Below, in pieces: positions 58,801 to 64,000 of a stretch of DNA of 64,000 nt. The notes under the pieces were generated by a model, which searched no databases, was not told the origin of the DNA, and was given only the letters and a program-made list of their open reading frames with translations. Every line of letters starts with the position of its first letter. The first letter of the stretch is position 1. Origin of the DNA: Myxococcales bacterium. Lineage in GTDB: Bacteria > Myxococcota > Polyangia > Nannocystales > Nannocystaceae. A program made the translations under genes and the position numbers. The stretch covers positions 310,001 to 374,000 of the forward strand of contig JAEUJW010000039.1 in NCBI GenBank assembly GCA_016793465.1, read 5' to 3'.

Positions 58801-58930
58801 CCAGGCGCTGCTCTACCTCGAGGGCGAGGACCTCGTGCTCAACTCCGACGTCATCAGCGATCTGGTGCGCTACTGGGGCAGCGACCCGGCGATCGAGCTG
58901 CGCCGCCGGGCCGGGCTGCTGCAGGGCTGA
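52826..58930 (+). CDS. Giant tetratricopeptide-repeat protein
   Basis: The 2034-residue protein starts at a GTG with GAAGGA 6 nt upstream. Residues 1 to about 380 are disordered, rich in Pro, Ala and Ser, and include the palindrome-coded SPVSGDKSPQPGPGGPVPEASS. From about 385 to 1750 the protein is an array of TPR/HAT-like units, many ending in LDP or D-P patterns (AIRWYEGALAIEPTFRPSLRAL, ALARYRRALELDPKYAPALAGL, AIDCYRRAIAIDPKHGPSLHAL). The C-terminal ~280 residues form a separate alpha/beta domain (IYGIPDYDLYVFRGAG, LPVLLVPATVLRLPEPQQAFVIARALATV) that recalls an M48-type fold without HExxH; this is a guess. No signal peptide. It is divergent from the pseudokinase, which may be its partner. 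Confidence 0.82.
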   Translation: MPQRDDQGPKPAPPQPASGDDFPGDAGDLFDAIIVDEPPRPVYVPTVPRTDAPPVVAAGSGLVLPPQPTTPDIDIDTDDLGAPPPASSPPAPAAAPVSPASAAPAPAGSPAKPRFTPAGSPGGSAPAPAFGAPGKPAAKPSLSAASLLNRGEEQGGSGLPGAMPSRNPPPAHKTIELDAEMLSVRNVVPPKPPPPPSGGEGRVAEPVARPATQPSPAADSGARPVAPPAAAEPPASSSPGSASASSSGLRPSADALGRAPTLPDTTMKPSPAAAPPASDSGSRLSFGEPSPAPRPQGFAPPGSAAQAAGTMRTQLVGRVPPGAPPRPVSPVSGDKSPQPGPGGPVPEASSGPRPRSTPALGVPQQGQPARAAASGPITRHMSNPLLTAENPFIRYAQTQIQAWEMELATQPDLFRAARLNYEIARLHEYPLGDLNQASTFYLRAHGLAPEYLPILRGARRVLLAQKNYTRALPLFDAEVRLTADPRRKAALYYAKGSVLADVLRNEPEARVAYAAARELDPGNVSILKALEQIDARTAAWDSLERDYAQIASAVEKDPRYRSALVVRRAHLFEVRQKNPGAAVELLETALDLDPTAPGAFAALKRMHHAQGRWRELIGVLEREAGLISDPDLKAMAYYRIARMHSERLGNRDKAILALERSVAENPRYRLVVEELIRLYGAADRHDAQVKMLELLAAQVEAAPERISILYQIGELQEQRLYNEDEAIRWYEGALAIEPTFRPSLRALSKLYTRRKLWEPLIHMLSNEADAAEDGARAAAAHARMAEVFEVHLEQPEQAIDHHARALALHPGLPTSFKALTRLYGDAGRYHELIELLERGIDEAAEEDRRIAYLFRIADLYCDYLREPVQAAHAFRRVLKIDPDHLGAIHALQRCCELAGRFKELVDALEIEASKTLDKPRIVALMYRAAEILDDKLEDREAALARYRRALELDPKYAPALAGLGRLYYRTGRWDDLLSVYERELAITPPGRAAVALLHTMGNLAEDKVGDDSKAIDCYRRAIAIDPKHGPSLHALERLLGERKAFAEMVDVLELELKGLGDAKARALVAYRIGRAYEEHLGDLAKAVVAYHKATEAVPDYRPALDGLSRVRVAQEAWHGVVEDLAQEAATSKEPALATSALLRAGEIFSEQLAQPERAIAAFERVLERDPSSLSALLALEPLYRQQGLWKSLVDLYLRQSKALADDGARVAALREVAHLYENQAMGDADQLRAAYTAILQRLPSDPVALAALERIALIARDDQLLTRVDAQLASGDDDAALLGAYYTRLGETLERAGTMASALKAYEMGLAHDADSLGAMYGLVRVATALDDPRALVAAKSRLALAERGGETAANLLVETAKTRLQRLDDAEGATRDLEGALERYPDHVEAADMLYKILLMLDHGTRLVEKLSQAAESARSTERSGALWLRIAELYADELGNLAGGISVLRRVLRDRPQHVPMLMLLADLYNRNQQWGDAAETYGEVVRISSSQDALFAANGQLAAILADHLGDLARARSYLEAALQLRPDDRATLLKLTDIQARLGDGAAAAETARRLLRASTTADERVASIIHLATIEQNMGRRQQALEALLNAVVLEGPDGKAAHKYKSMLADGDDWEPYENAMLKHLQTAAGDDARLCRAYLEIAEVQGGPLGQTQRALRTLEMGISEVKNDVPLRVEYGARLRADGRVAEAIAAYRQLVGLYPAHAEGWRGLVSCYVDRNRMPEAGLALAPLCVLGAASESDMRALTKMTPKPASAAPNSFNPDMLKAACDRNHQAAVAEKLLFAINPSLSKLYLGDLQRFGVNPKEKITARSGNPLRTFVDKIAAIYGIPDYDLYVFRGAGTVCSLEFGALPVLLVPATVLRLPEPQQAFVIARALATVQRGLQALSRFKASELMLILAAAARTSAPNYGSNLADGAALDDLQRRIVKAMARKDRQLLNDASAEYAQSAPVDFNAWYADNRISATRAAALIAADLPSCVAVLRQEDQALLYLEGEDLVLNSDVISDLVRYWGSDPAIELRRRAGLLQG
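53813..53870. repeat. Palindrome pair with inverted-arm variant
   Basis: CCTGTCTCCGGGGACAAG (53813-53830) is a slightly degenerate copy. CAGGTCC-CGGA-GGACCTG (53841-53858) is a perfect 7-bp stem with both arms altered together, running on into CTGTCC-CCGA-GGCC. Confidence 0.7.
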
Positions 58931-58953
58931 CGGCCCGCGCGCGCGGGCCGTCA
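58928..58953. terminator. Perfect 26-nt palindrome between convergent genes
   Basis: TGACGGCCCGCGC and its exact complement GCGCGGGCCGTCA meet at 58940/58941. The first three bases are the stop codon of the TPR gene. A bidirectional terminator is likely, although no T-tract is present. Confidence 0.6.
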
Positions 58954-58966
58954 CGCGCGCGTCGCC

Positions 58967-60037
58967 TCAGCGCGGGCGACCGGTCGCGGCGCAGCGGGCG
59001 AGCGCGTCGCGCAGCGATCGCAGCGTCGGGATCTTCGACAGGTCGAGCCCGAGCTCGACCATCGTCTGGGCGATCTCGGGGCGGATGCCGGTGACGAGCG
59101 CCTCGGCCCCGAGCAGACGCACGCTGTGGATTACGCTGACGAGGTGGGCCGCCGAGCTCGACTCCATGGCGTCGACGCCGGTCAGGTCGAGGATGGCGAA
59201 GCGGGACCGCTTGCGCGTGATGGCCTGCAGCAGCGACTCCATCAGGGCCATGGCCCGCTCGCTGTCGACCGTGCCGACCAGCGGCGCCGCGAGCACGCTG
59301 TCCCAGACCTCGATGATCGGCGTCGACAGCTGCGAGATCGCCGTGCGCTGGTCCTGAATGACGTTCGACTGCTCGCGCAGCAGCTCCTCGTCGCGGCGGC
59401 GGGCGGTCACGTCGGTGACGATGCAGAACGCCCCGGTGACCGCGCCGCCGGCGTCGAACCGCGGCAGCGTCACCTGGCTGACGATGCGATCGAGCATGGG
59501 GAACTCGATGACGGGCGGCTCGTGCCCGGCCAGTGCGGTCTCGAAGGCCGCCAGCAGGTCGGGCACCGGCGCCGAGATGGCGAGCACGTCGGTGCCGACG
59601 TTGGCGCCGGGCTGCAGGCCCATCGCGTAGAGCAGCCCGCCCTCCGAGAGCACGCAGATGCCCTTGTCGTCGACCGCGTACACGTTGATCGGGCAGCGAT
59701 TGATCAGCTCGCGTAGCAGCTCGAACGGTCGCGTCGACGGCTGCTCGAGGTAGGCCCACAGGTGATCGTCGTCGGCTGGCCACACGTGGCAAATCAGTCG
59801 ATCGCCGCTGCTCGCGACCAGCTCGCACGAGGCGCGCATCGCCAGGCTACGGCTGCGTGTGCACGCCTCCTGGATCGCCGTGAGCGCCGCCGGAGTCAGC
59901 TCGAGGCCGACGCCGACCGCCAGTGATTGCCAGGCCGCGTTGGTCGCCACGATCTCAGCCGCCGGCGAGATGAGCGCCTGCGGCTGGGGGTTACTGTGAA
60001 ATAAGGACCGCTGGGGCAGGGCCGATATGTGGTCCAC
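58967..60037 (-). CDS. PAS-STAS regulator, RsbR-like
   Basis: The 356-residue cytoplasmic protein has two PAS-like regions, with CPINVYAVDDKGICVLSEGGLLYAMGLQPGANVGTDV and AVTGAFCIVTDVTARRRDEELLREQS bracketing the second. The RsbR-type linker ISQLSTPIIEVWDSVLAAPLVGTVDSERA leads into a STAS domain (RFAILDLTGVDAMESSSAAHLVSVIHSVRLLGAEALVTGIRPEIAQTMVELGLDL). The Ser residues of TGVDAMESS correspond to the phosphorylated stretch of RsbR. Such proteins form stressosomes with RsbS/RsbT, neither of which is nearby. The GTG at 60037 was chosen because TACAGT ends 6 nt upstream; the longer open frame begins with unlikely sequence. Confidence 0.85.
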   Translation of the reverse strand: MDHISALPQRSLFHSNPQPQALISPAAEIVATNAAWQSLAVGVGLELTPAALTAIQEACTRSRSLAMRASCELVASSGDRLICHVWPADDDHLWAYLEQPSTRPFELLRELINRCPINVYAVDDKGICVLSEGGLLYAMGLQPGANVGTDVLAISAPVPDLLAAFETALAGHEPPVIEFPMLDRIVSQVTLPRFDAGGAVTGAFCIVTDVTARRRDEELLREQSNVIQDQRTAISQLSTPIIEVWDSVLAAPLVGTVDSERAMALMESLLQAITRKRSRFAILDLTGVDAMESSSAAHLVSVIHSVRLLGAEALVTGIRPEIAQTMVELGLDLSKIPTLRSLRDALARCAATGRPR

Positions 60038-60266
60038 GCGCAGACTGTACCCCAGGTCATGTCGATGATGGCGCGCGTCGAGCCGGGCGCGCTCGCGCCC
60101 GACGTACATCGGCGCCGGGGTGCTCCGCCGTACGCCGGGAGCGCAGCCCTCGCCGCGTACGCGGCGATACAACCCGTGACCCCGGTGAATGGCATGATCC
60201 GATCGTCGACGGGGAACGCCATCGATGACGGCGAACTCTCGATCGGTGGAGCGGGGTGGGTTTTTG

Positions 60267-61088
60267 ATGGCGCTCGAGGCGGATCAGATCACTGCGTACG
60301 ACAATCAGGGCTTCCTCTTGCTGCCGGATCGCTTCACCGGCGACGAGCTCGCGCTGCTGCAGCGACGGGTCGCACCGGCGCTGGCGGTGCGCGGCGAACG
60401 GACCATCATGGAGGCCGCCCACGCGGTCGTCCGCTCGGTCTACGCGCTCCACCGCGACGACCCGGTGTTCTCGCTGCTGGCCCGTCACCCGCGCATCGTC
60501 GGCCCGGCGCGGGCCCTGCTGCGCGGCGACGTGTACGTGTACCAGAGCAAGCTCAACGTGAAGTCGCCGTTCGTCGGCGAGATCTGGGAGTGGCACCAGG
60601 ACTACATCTACTGGCGTAACGAGGACGCGATGCCCAGCTCGCGGGTGCTCACCGCCGCGGTCTACCTCGACGACGTCGACGAGTTCAACGGGCCGATGGT
60701 GGTGATCCCCGGATCTCACCGCGAGGGCGTGCTGCCCTGCCACGACGACCGGGCGCCCGAGCAGGCCGGGCCGTACTGGCTGTCTCACCTGTCCGCTCGC
60801 CTCAAGTACACCATCGACCGCACCGTGCTGACGCGGCTCGCGCGCAGCCGGGGCCTGTACGCGCCCAAGGCGCGGGCCGGCGCGGTCCTGTTGTTCGACG
60901 GCAACCTCGCCCACGCGTCGTCGCCGAACATCTCGCCGTTCGCGCGCTCGATCCTCCTCTTCACCTACAACGCCGTCGACAACGCCCCGCCGCGCGAGCG
61001 GCTGACGCGACCGGAGTTCCTGGTCGAGCGCGACCCGCGGCCGCTAGAGGCGGTCGCCGACGACGTGTTCGCGGCGCCGGCCCGCTGA
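60267..61088 (+). CDS. PhyH-family Fe(II)/2-oxoglutarate dioxygenase
   Basis: The 273-residue protein shows the N-terminal DQITAYDNQGFLLLPDRFTGDELALL typical of phytanoyl-CoA dioxygenase and ectoine-hydroxylase-like enzymes. The iron triad is visible as H110-Q-D112 (WEWHQDYIYW) and H216 (NLAHASSPN), with Arg227 (FARSILLF) to bind 2-oxoglutarate. YLDDVDEFNGPMVVIPGSHREG is the conserved strand before the second half of the barrel. The substrate is unknown; a hydroxylation in secondary or lipid metabolism is likely given the convergent P450. The ATG at 60267 is preferred because the family begins 2-8 residues before DQI and a GGTGGG lies upstream; 60225 is an alternative. Confidence 0.87.
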   Translation: MALEADQITAYDNQGFLLLPDRFTGDELALLQRRVAPALAVRGERTIMEAAHAVVRSVYALHRDDPVFSLLARHPRIVGPARALLRGDVYVYQSKLNVKSPFVGEIWEWHQDYIYWRNEDAMPSSRVLTAAVYLDDVDEFNGPMVVIPGSHREGVLPCHDDRAPEQAGPYWLSHLSARLKYTIDRTVLTRLARSRGLYAPKARAGAVLLFDGNLAHASSPNISPFARSILLFTYNAVDNAPPRERLTRPEFLVERDPRPLEAVADDVFAAPAR

Positions 61089-61109
61089 TCGACGGGCCCG
61101 CGCCGCGGC

Positions 61110-62345
61110 TCAGCGCAGGCGGATCGGCAGGCTCTTCGGGCCCCGGACCATCATGTGGAACGGGTACTCGAGCGTGTCGGTCGCCAGCTCCATCTCGCTG
61201 CAGATGCGCAGCAGCGCGGTGAGGGCGACGCGCGCCTCGAGCCGGGCCGTGGCCGCGCCGGGGCAGATGTGGATCCCGCTGCTGAAGCTGAGGTGACGCG
61301 TGTCGCTGCGGTGGATGTCGAACTTCTCGGGCTCGGGGAAGCGGGCCGGGTCGCGGTTGGCCGCGGTCAGCAGGCCGAGCACGAAGTCGCCGCTGGCGAT
61401 GCGGACCCCGAGCTCGTCGTTGTCGACGACCGCCCGGCGGAAGGTGCCGAACGTCGGGCTGTCGTAGCGCATGACCTCGTCGACGGTGTTGTCGATCAGG
61501 CTGGGGTCGTTGCGGATCTCGCGGGCGGCGTCGGGGTGGCGGATCAGGGCGAGCACGCCGTTGGTGATCAGCTTGGTCGTGGTCTCGTCGTTGGCGAGCA
61601 TGAGGATCACGCACATCGCCACCAGCTCGTCGTCGGTCATGCCGACGCCGTCGACCCGCGCCTCGATCAGCTTGCTGAGCAGGTCGGGGGTGGCGTGCTG
61701 GCGCTTCTCCGCGATGTGCTTCTGGAAGTACTCGTAGAAGTAGAGGGTGCCGACGTGCGCGGCCTCGACGACCTCGGCGCTGACCAGGCCCGCCCCGAGC
61801 AGCATGACGATCGCGTCGCCGTGGCGGCGCAGGTCGTCGGAGTCCTCGGCCGGGATGCCGAGCAGCTCGGCGAACACCAGGCGCGGCAGCGGGCCGGCGA
61901 ACTCGGCGACGACCTCGATCTCACGACGCTCGCGCGCCCCGGCCAGCAGCTGCTCGACGATCGCCTCGATCCGCGGCCGCAGACGCTCGACCGCCTGGGC
62001 GGTGAACGACTTGGCGATCAGCGCGCGCAGCCGGGTGTGCTCCGGGGGGTCCATGAAGGAGATCCAGCGCCCGATGAACTCGTTGCAGACCTTCAGCTTG
62101 TCGCGCACGTGCTCGGGGGCGCCGGCGCCGTACTGCTCGACGCGGGCCGCCGTGAACTTGCCCCCGGTGTCGCGCACCACCTTCGTGACGTCGGCGTAAC
62201 GCGTGAGCACCCAGGAGCGCAGGAGCGGGTGCCAGTACACGGGGTCCTCGGCCCGCATCCGATCGAGCGTGGGGTACGGATCGGCGAAGAACGCCGGGCT
62301 GAGGATGTCGTACTTGATTTCAGGCAGTGAACCCTGGTCGTGCAT
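61110..62345 (-). CDS. Cytochrome P450
   Basis: The 411-residue soluble bacterial P450 has the C-helix motif WISFMDPPEHTRLRALIAKSF and the I-helix oxygen-binding segment LANDETTTKLITNG. The K-helix EVMR supplies ExxR, and the haem loop FSSGIHICPGAATARLEA carries Cys361. Size and motifs match CYP107/CYP109-like enzymes that hydroxylate polyketides, fatty acids or steroids; redox partner genes are not in the window. The ATG at 62345 has GGGAG about 10 nt upstream. A TACAGT box (62416-62421) may be the promoter, giving a leader of about 65 nt. It ends 21 bp from the PhyH gene, convergent. Confidence 0.93.
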   Translation of the reverse strand: MHDQGSLPEIKYDILSPAFFADPYPTLDRMRAEDPVYWHPLLRSWVLTRYADVTKVVRDTGGKFTAARVEQYGAGAPEHVRDKLKVCNEFIGRWISFMDPPEHTRLRALIAKSFTAQAVERLRPRIEAIVEQLLAGARERREIEVVAEFAGPLPRLVFAELLGIPAEDSDDLRRHGDAIVMLLGAGLVSAEVVEAAHVGTLYFYEYFQKHIAEKRQHATPDLLSKLIEARVDGVGMTDDELVAMCVILMLANDETTTKLITNGVLALIRHPDAAREIRNDPSLIDNTVDEVMRYDSPTFGTFRRAVVDNDELGVRIASGDFVLGLLTAANRDPARFPEPEKFDIHRSDTRHLSFSSGIHICPGAATARLEARVALTALLRICSEMELATDTLEYPFHMMVRGPKSLPIRLR

Positions 62346-62746
62346 CGAACGCTTGCTCCCGTGGTGAACTCGTCGACGCGACGCAGGTGCCACGCCGACG
62401 GACCGCTGCACGCTGACTGTACAACGCTTGCCGGCGCAGGGGAAAGCCTGCTCGGAGCGCGGGGGTCGGTCTGCGTCTGACCGTGGCCCTTCGATCGGAA
62501 GATCCGTGGTCAGGCTCTGCGAACGTCACCCGAACTCGCGACGCGCGGGCGGTGCGAATCCGCGACGCCGCGTCCGCGGCGGTGGTCGGCCGACACGTCG
62601 ATCGTGGGCCCTGTTCGCCGCGGCGACGCGGCGCATGAACGCCCGCGCCGCCGATCGAACTCGCGCGCACGCAGGGCTCTTCCGCGGGCGGGATGCGGCG
62701 GTATGATGCGCAAACCTCTCGGGTCGACGCGCCGGGCGCTCAGCAC

Positions 62747-64000
62747 ATGGACGGATCGACAACCTACACGCTGAACGTGAAGATCCACGAGGGTCAGAAC
62801 TCGCTGATCTTCCGGGCCATCCGTGATCACGATCAGGTCCCGGTCGTCATCAAGTTCCTGAAGGGCGAGTACCCCTCGCCGCGGGCGTTCGCCCAGCTCC
62901 GCCGCGAGTACACCACGCTGCACGACCTCAACCTGCCCGGGGTCATCCGCGTCTACTCGCTCGAGAACTACGGCAACGGGCTCGCGCTGGTGATGGAGGA
63001 CGGCGGCGGCGTGCCGCTCAGCGACATCCTGCACGGCCAGCCGCTGCGCCTGCGCCGGGCCCTCGAGATCGCCCTGTCCCTGGCCCGCACGCTGGCGGCG
63101 CTGCACCAGCGAAACATCGTCCACAAGGACATCAAGCCGCACAACATCCTCGTCAACCCGGCCACCGAGGAGACCACGCTCATCGACTTCGGCATCGCCA
63201 TGCGCATCGCCCAGGAGACGGCGCGCGTGGGCAGCCCCGAGGCGCTCGAGGGCACGCTGCTCTACATGTCGCCCGAGCAGAGCGGGCGCATGAACCGCGT
63301 CGTCGATCACCGCACAGACCTCTATTCGCTCGGCGTGACGTTCTACGAGATGCTGACCGGCAGCCTGCCGTTCGCCGGCAGCGACGCGATGGAGGTCGTG
63401 CACAGCCACATCGCCCGCACGCCGGTGGCGCCGCACCAGCGGGCCCCCTCGGTCCCGCCGGTCGTCTCGAACATCGTCATGCGCCTGCTCGCCAAGGGTC
63501 CGGAGGACCGCTACCAGCACGCGCGTGGCCTCGCCGCCGACCTCGTGACGTGCCTGCAGACGCTCGACGCCGAGGGCAACATCCCGACCTTCGAGCTCGG
63601 CAAGCGCGACCTGCCGGACGTGCTGCGCGTCCCGCAGAAGCTCTACGGCCGCGAGGACGACATCCAGGCGCTGATGGACAACTTCTCCCGCGTGCGGGAG
63701 GGGCGACCGGCACTGCTGCTGTTCTCCGGCGGCGCGGGCGTCGGCAAGTCGGTGCTGGTGCACGAGGTCCACAAGGCGATCGCCCGCAGCGGCGGCCGGT
63801 TCGTCGCCGGCAAGTTCGACCTGCTGCAGAGCGGCGCGCCGCTCAGCGCGCTCACGCGGGCGTTCGAGGAGCTGGTGCGCCAGATGCTCACCGAGTCGTC
63901 GGCCACGCTCGGCGAGTGGCGCACGCGCCTGCGGGCCGCGCTCGGGCCCAACGGTCAGCTCGTGGTCGACCTCGTGCCGGAGCTCGAGCGCATCATCGAT
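62747..64000 (+). CDS. Multidomain Ser/Thr kinase with AAA-type ATPase, 5' part
   Basis: The frame runs off the window; 418 codons are visible. The kinase domain has an atypical glycine loop (KIHEGQNSLIFRA), VVIKFLKGEY with the catalytic Lys, HKDIKPHNILV (HRD changed to HKD, still functional in this group), IDFGIA and GTLLYMSPEQSGRMNRVVDHRTDLYSLG. After about residue 290 comes KLYGREDDIQALMDNFSRV and a Walker A (SGGAGVGKSVLV). This is the start of the trifunctional kinase / predicted ATPase / GAF / histidine kinase proteins common in myxobacteria, which usually exceed 1600 residues. TATGAT at 62702-62707 may be its -10 box. The downstream domains are not visible, so the histidine-kinase part is inference. 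Confidence 0.88.
   Translation, partial: MDGSTTYTLNVKIHEGQNSLIFRAIRDHDQVPVVIKFLKGEYPSPRAFAQLRREYTTLHDLNLPGVIRVYSLENYGNGLALVMEDGGGVPLSDILHGQPLRLRRALEIALSLARTLAALHQRNIVHKDIKPHNILVNPATEETTLIDFGIAMRIAQETARVGSPEALEGTLLYMSPEQSGRMNRVVDHRTDLYSLGVTFYEMLTGSLPFAGSDAMEVVHSHIARTPVAPHQRAPSVPPVVSNIVMRLLAKGPEDRYQHARGLAADLVTCLQTLDAEGNIPTFELGKRDLPDVLRVPQKLYGREDDIQALMDNFSRVREGRPALLLFSGGAGVGKSVLVHEVHKAIARSGGRFVAGKFDLLQSGAPLSALTRAFEELVRQMLTESSATLGEWRTRLRAALGPNGQLVVDLVPELERIID

Noticed and set aside
54442..59094. A 1550-codon plus-strand open frame and a 1075-codon minus-strand frame (53810-57037)
   Set aside because: Both are alternate-frame shadows of the giant TPR gene, with no motif and extreme Arg/Pro or Leu/Val content.
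1..64000. tRNA, rRNA, insertion sequences or phage genes
   Set aside because: No TpsiC-like GGTTCGAATCC box with a cloverleaf, no rRNA motifs, no transposase or integrase could be found by reading both strands.

Overview
This is a GC-rich bacterial chromosome segment. Its content points to a myxobacterium (Myxococcota), and I infer the Nannocystales. The reasons are the many lipoproteins with Thr/Gly/Ser linkers behind a lipobox, several Ser/Thr kinases, an ECF sigma/anti-sigma pair, a MopE-type calcium/copper motif protein, a DUF4175 protein and a kinase of the multidomain myxobacterial type. No rRNA, tRNA, CRISPR array, transposase or phage gene is visible.

Layout. 1-6.2 kb: the 3' end of an ImuC/DnaE2 polymerase, a GFA-family zinc protein, a lipoprotein, an HTH regulator, a DJ-1/PfpI protein, a His-tailed lipoprotein and an active Ser/Thr kinase. 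6.5-12.4 kb: a VWA lipoprotein, a strong terminator, a sharply AT-rich island, two tandem Cys-rich lipoproteins and a HEAT/TPR protein. 12.5-17.2 kb: RlmKL, a frameshifted OFA-type MFS transporter and a membrane protein that looks like a decayed ECF sigma factor. 17.3-25.9 kb: a three-gene operon of unknown function, a CotH/MopE/C-type-lectin lipoprotein, a caspase-fold peptidase operon, a zinc-ribbon mini-protein and a PI-PLC-like lipoprotein. 25.9-33 kb: csrA, a peptidase MA/TPR protein coupled to DUF4175, then sigma and anti-sigma factors. 33-42.5 kb: an envelope block with an AsmA-GT51 fusion, a beta-barrel protein, a TrmH-like methyltransferase, PBP1A and four small membrane or lipoprotein genes. 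42.5-48.7 kb: envelope proteins (OmpA/Pal-like, AgmX-like), a 664-residue Asp/Ala/Ser/Pro repeat protein and a small membrane protein. 48.7-59 kb: a pseudokinase divergent from a ~2034-residue TPR protein. 59-64 kb: a PAS/STAS regulator, a PhyH oxygenase, a P450 and the start of a kinase-ATPase.

The most unusual signal is a dispersed short palindrome, consensus ACCTGTCC-N4-GGACAGGT (a 7-8 bp stem with a tetraloop). About 25 recognisable copies lie in this window, both between and inside genes. Copies fill the gap between convergent genes and donate a stop codon. Others sit in frame in linkers (including a family-specific insertion in RlmKL), and eleven are packed into the linker of the pseudokinase, where each encodes an (L)-S/P-x-G-T-A peptide with the otherwise rare Thr codon ACA. 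They resemble in principle the in-frame palindromic elements of Rickettsia, but I do not recognise this family.

A second recurring theme is a -10 box placed 6-7 nt before start codons that lack a Shine-Dalgarno sequence. Several also have a -35 box exactly 17 nt upstream, which suggests that many genes here are transcribed leaderless. Genes with a good SD (for example at 8503, 44477, 47425 and 52826) do not show this arrangement.
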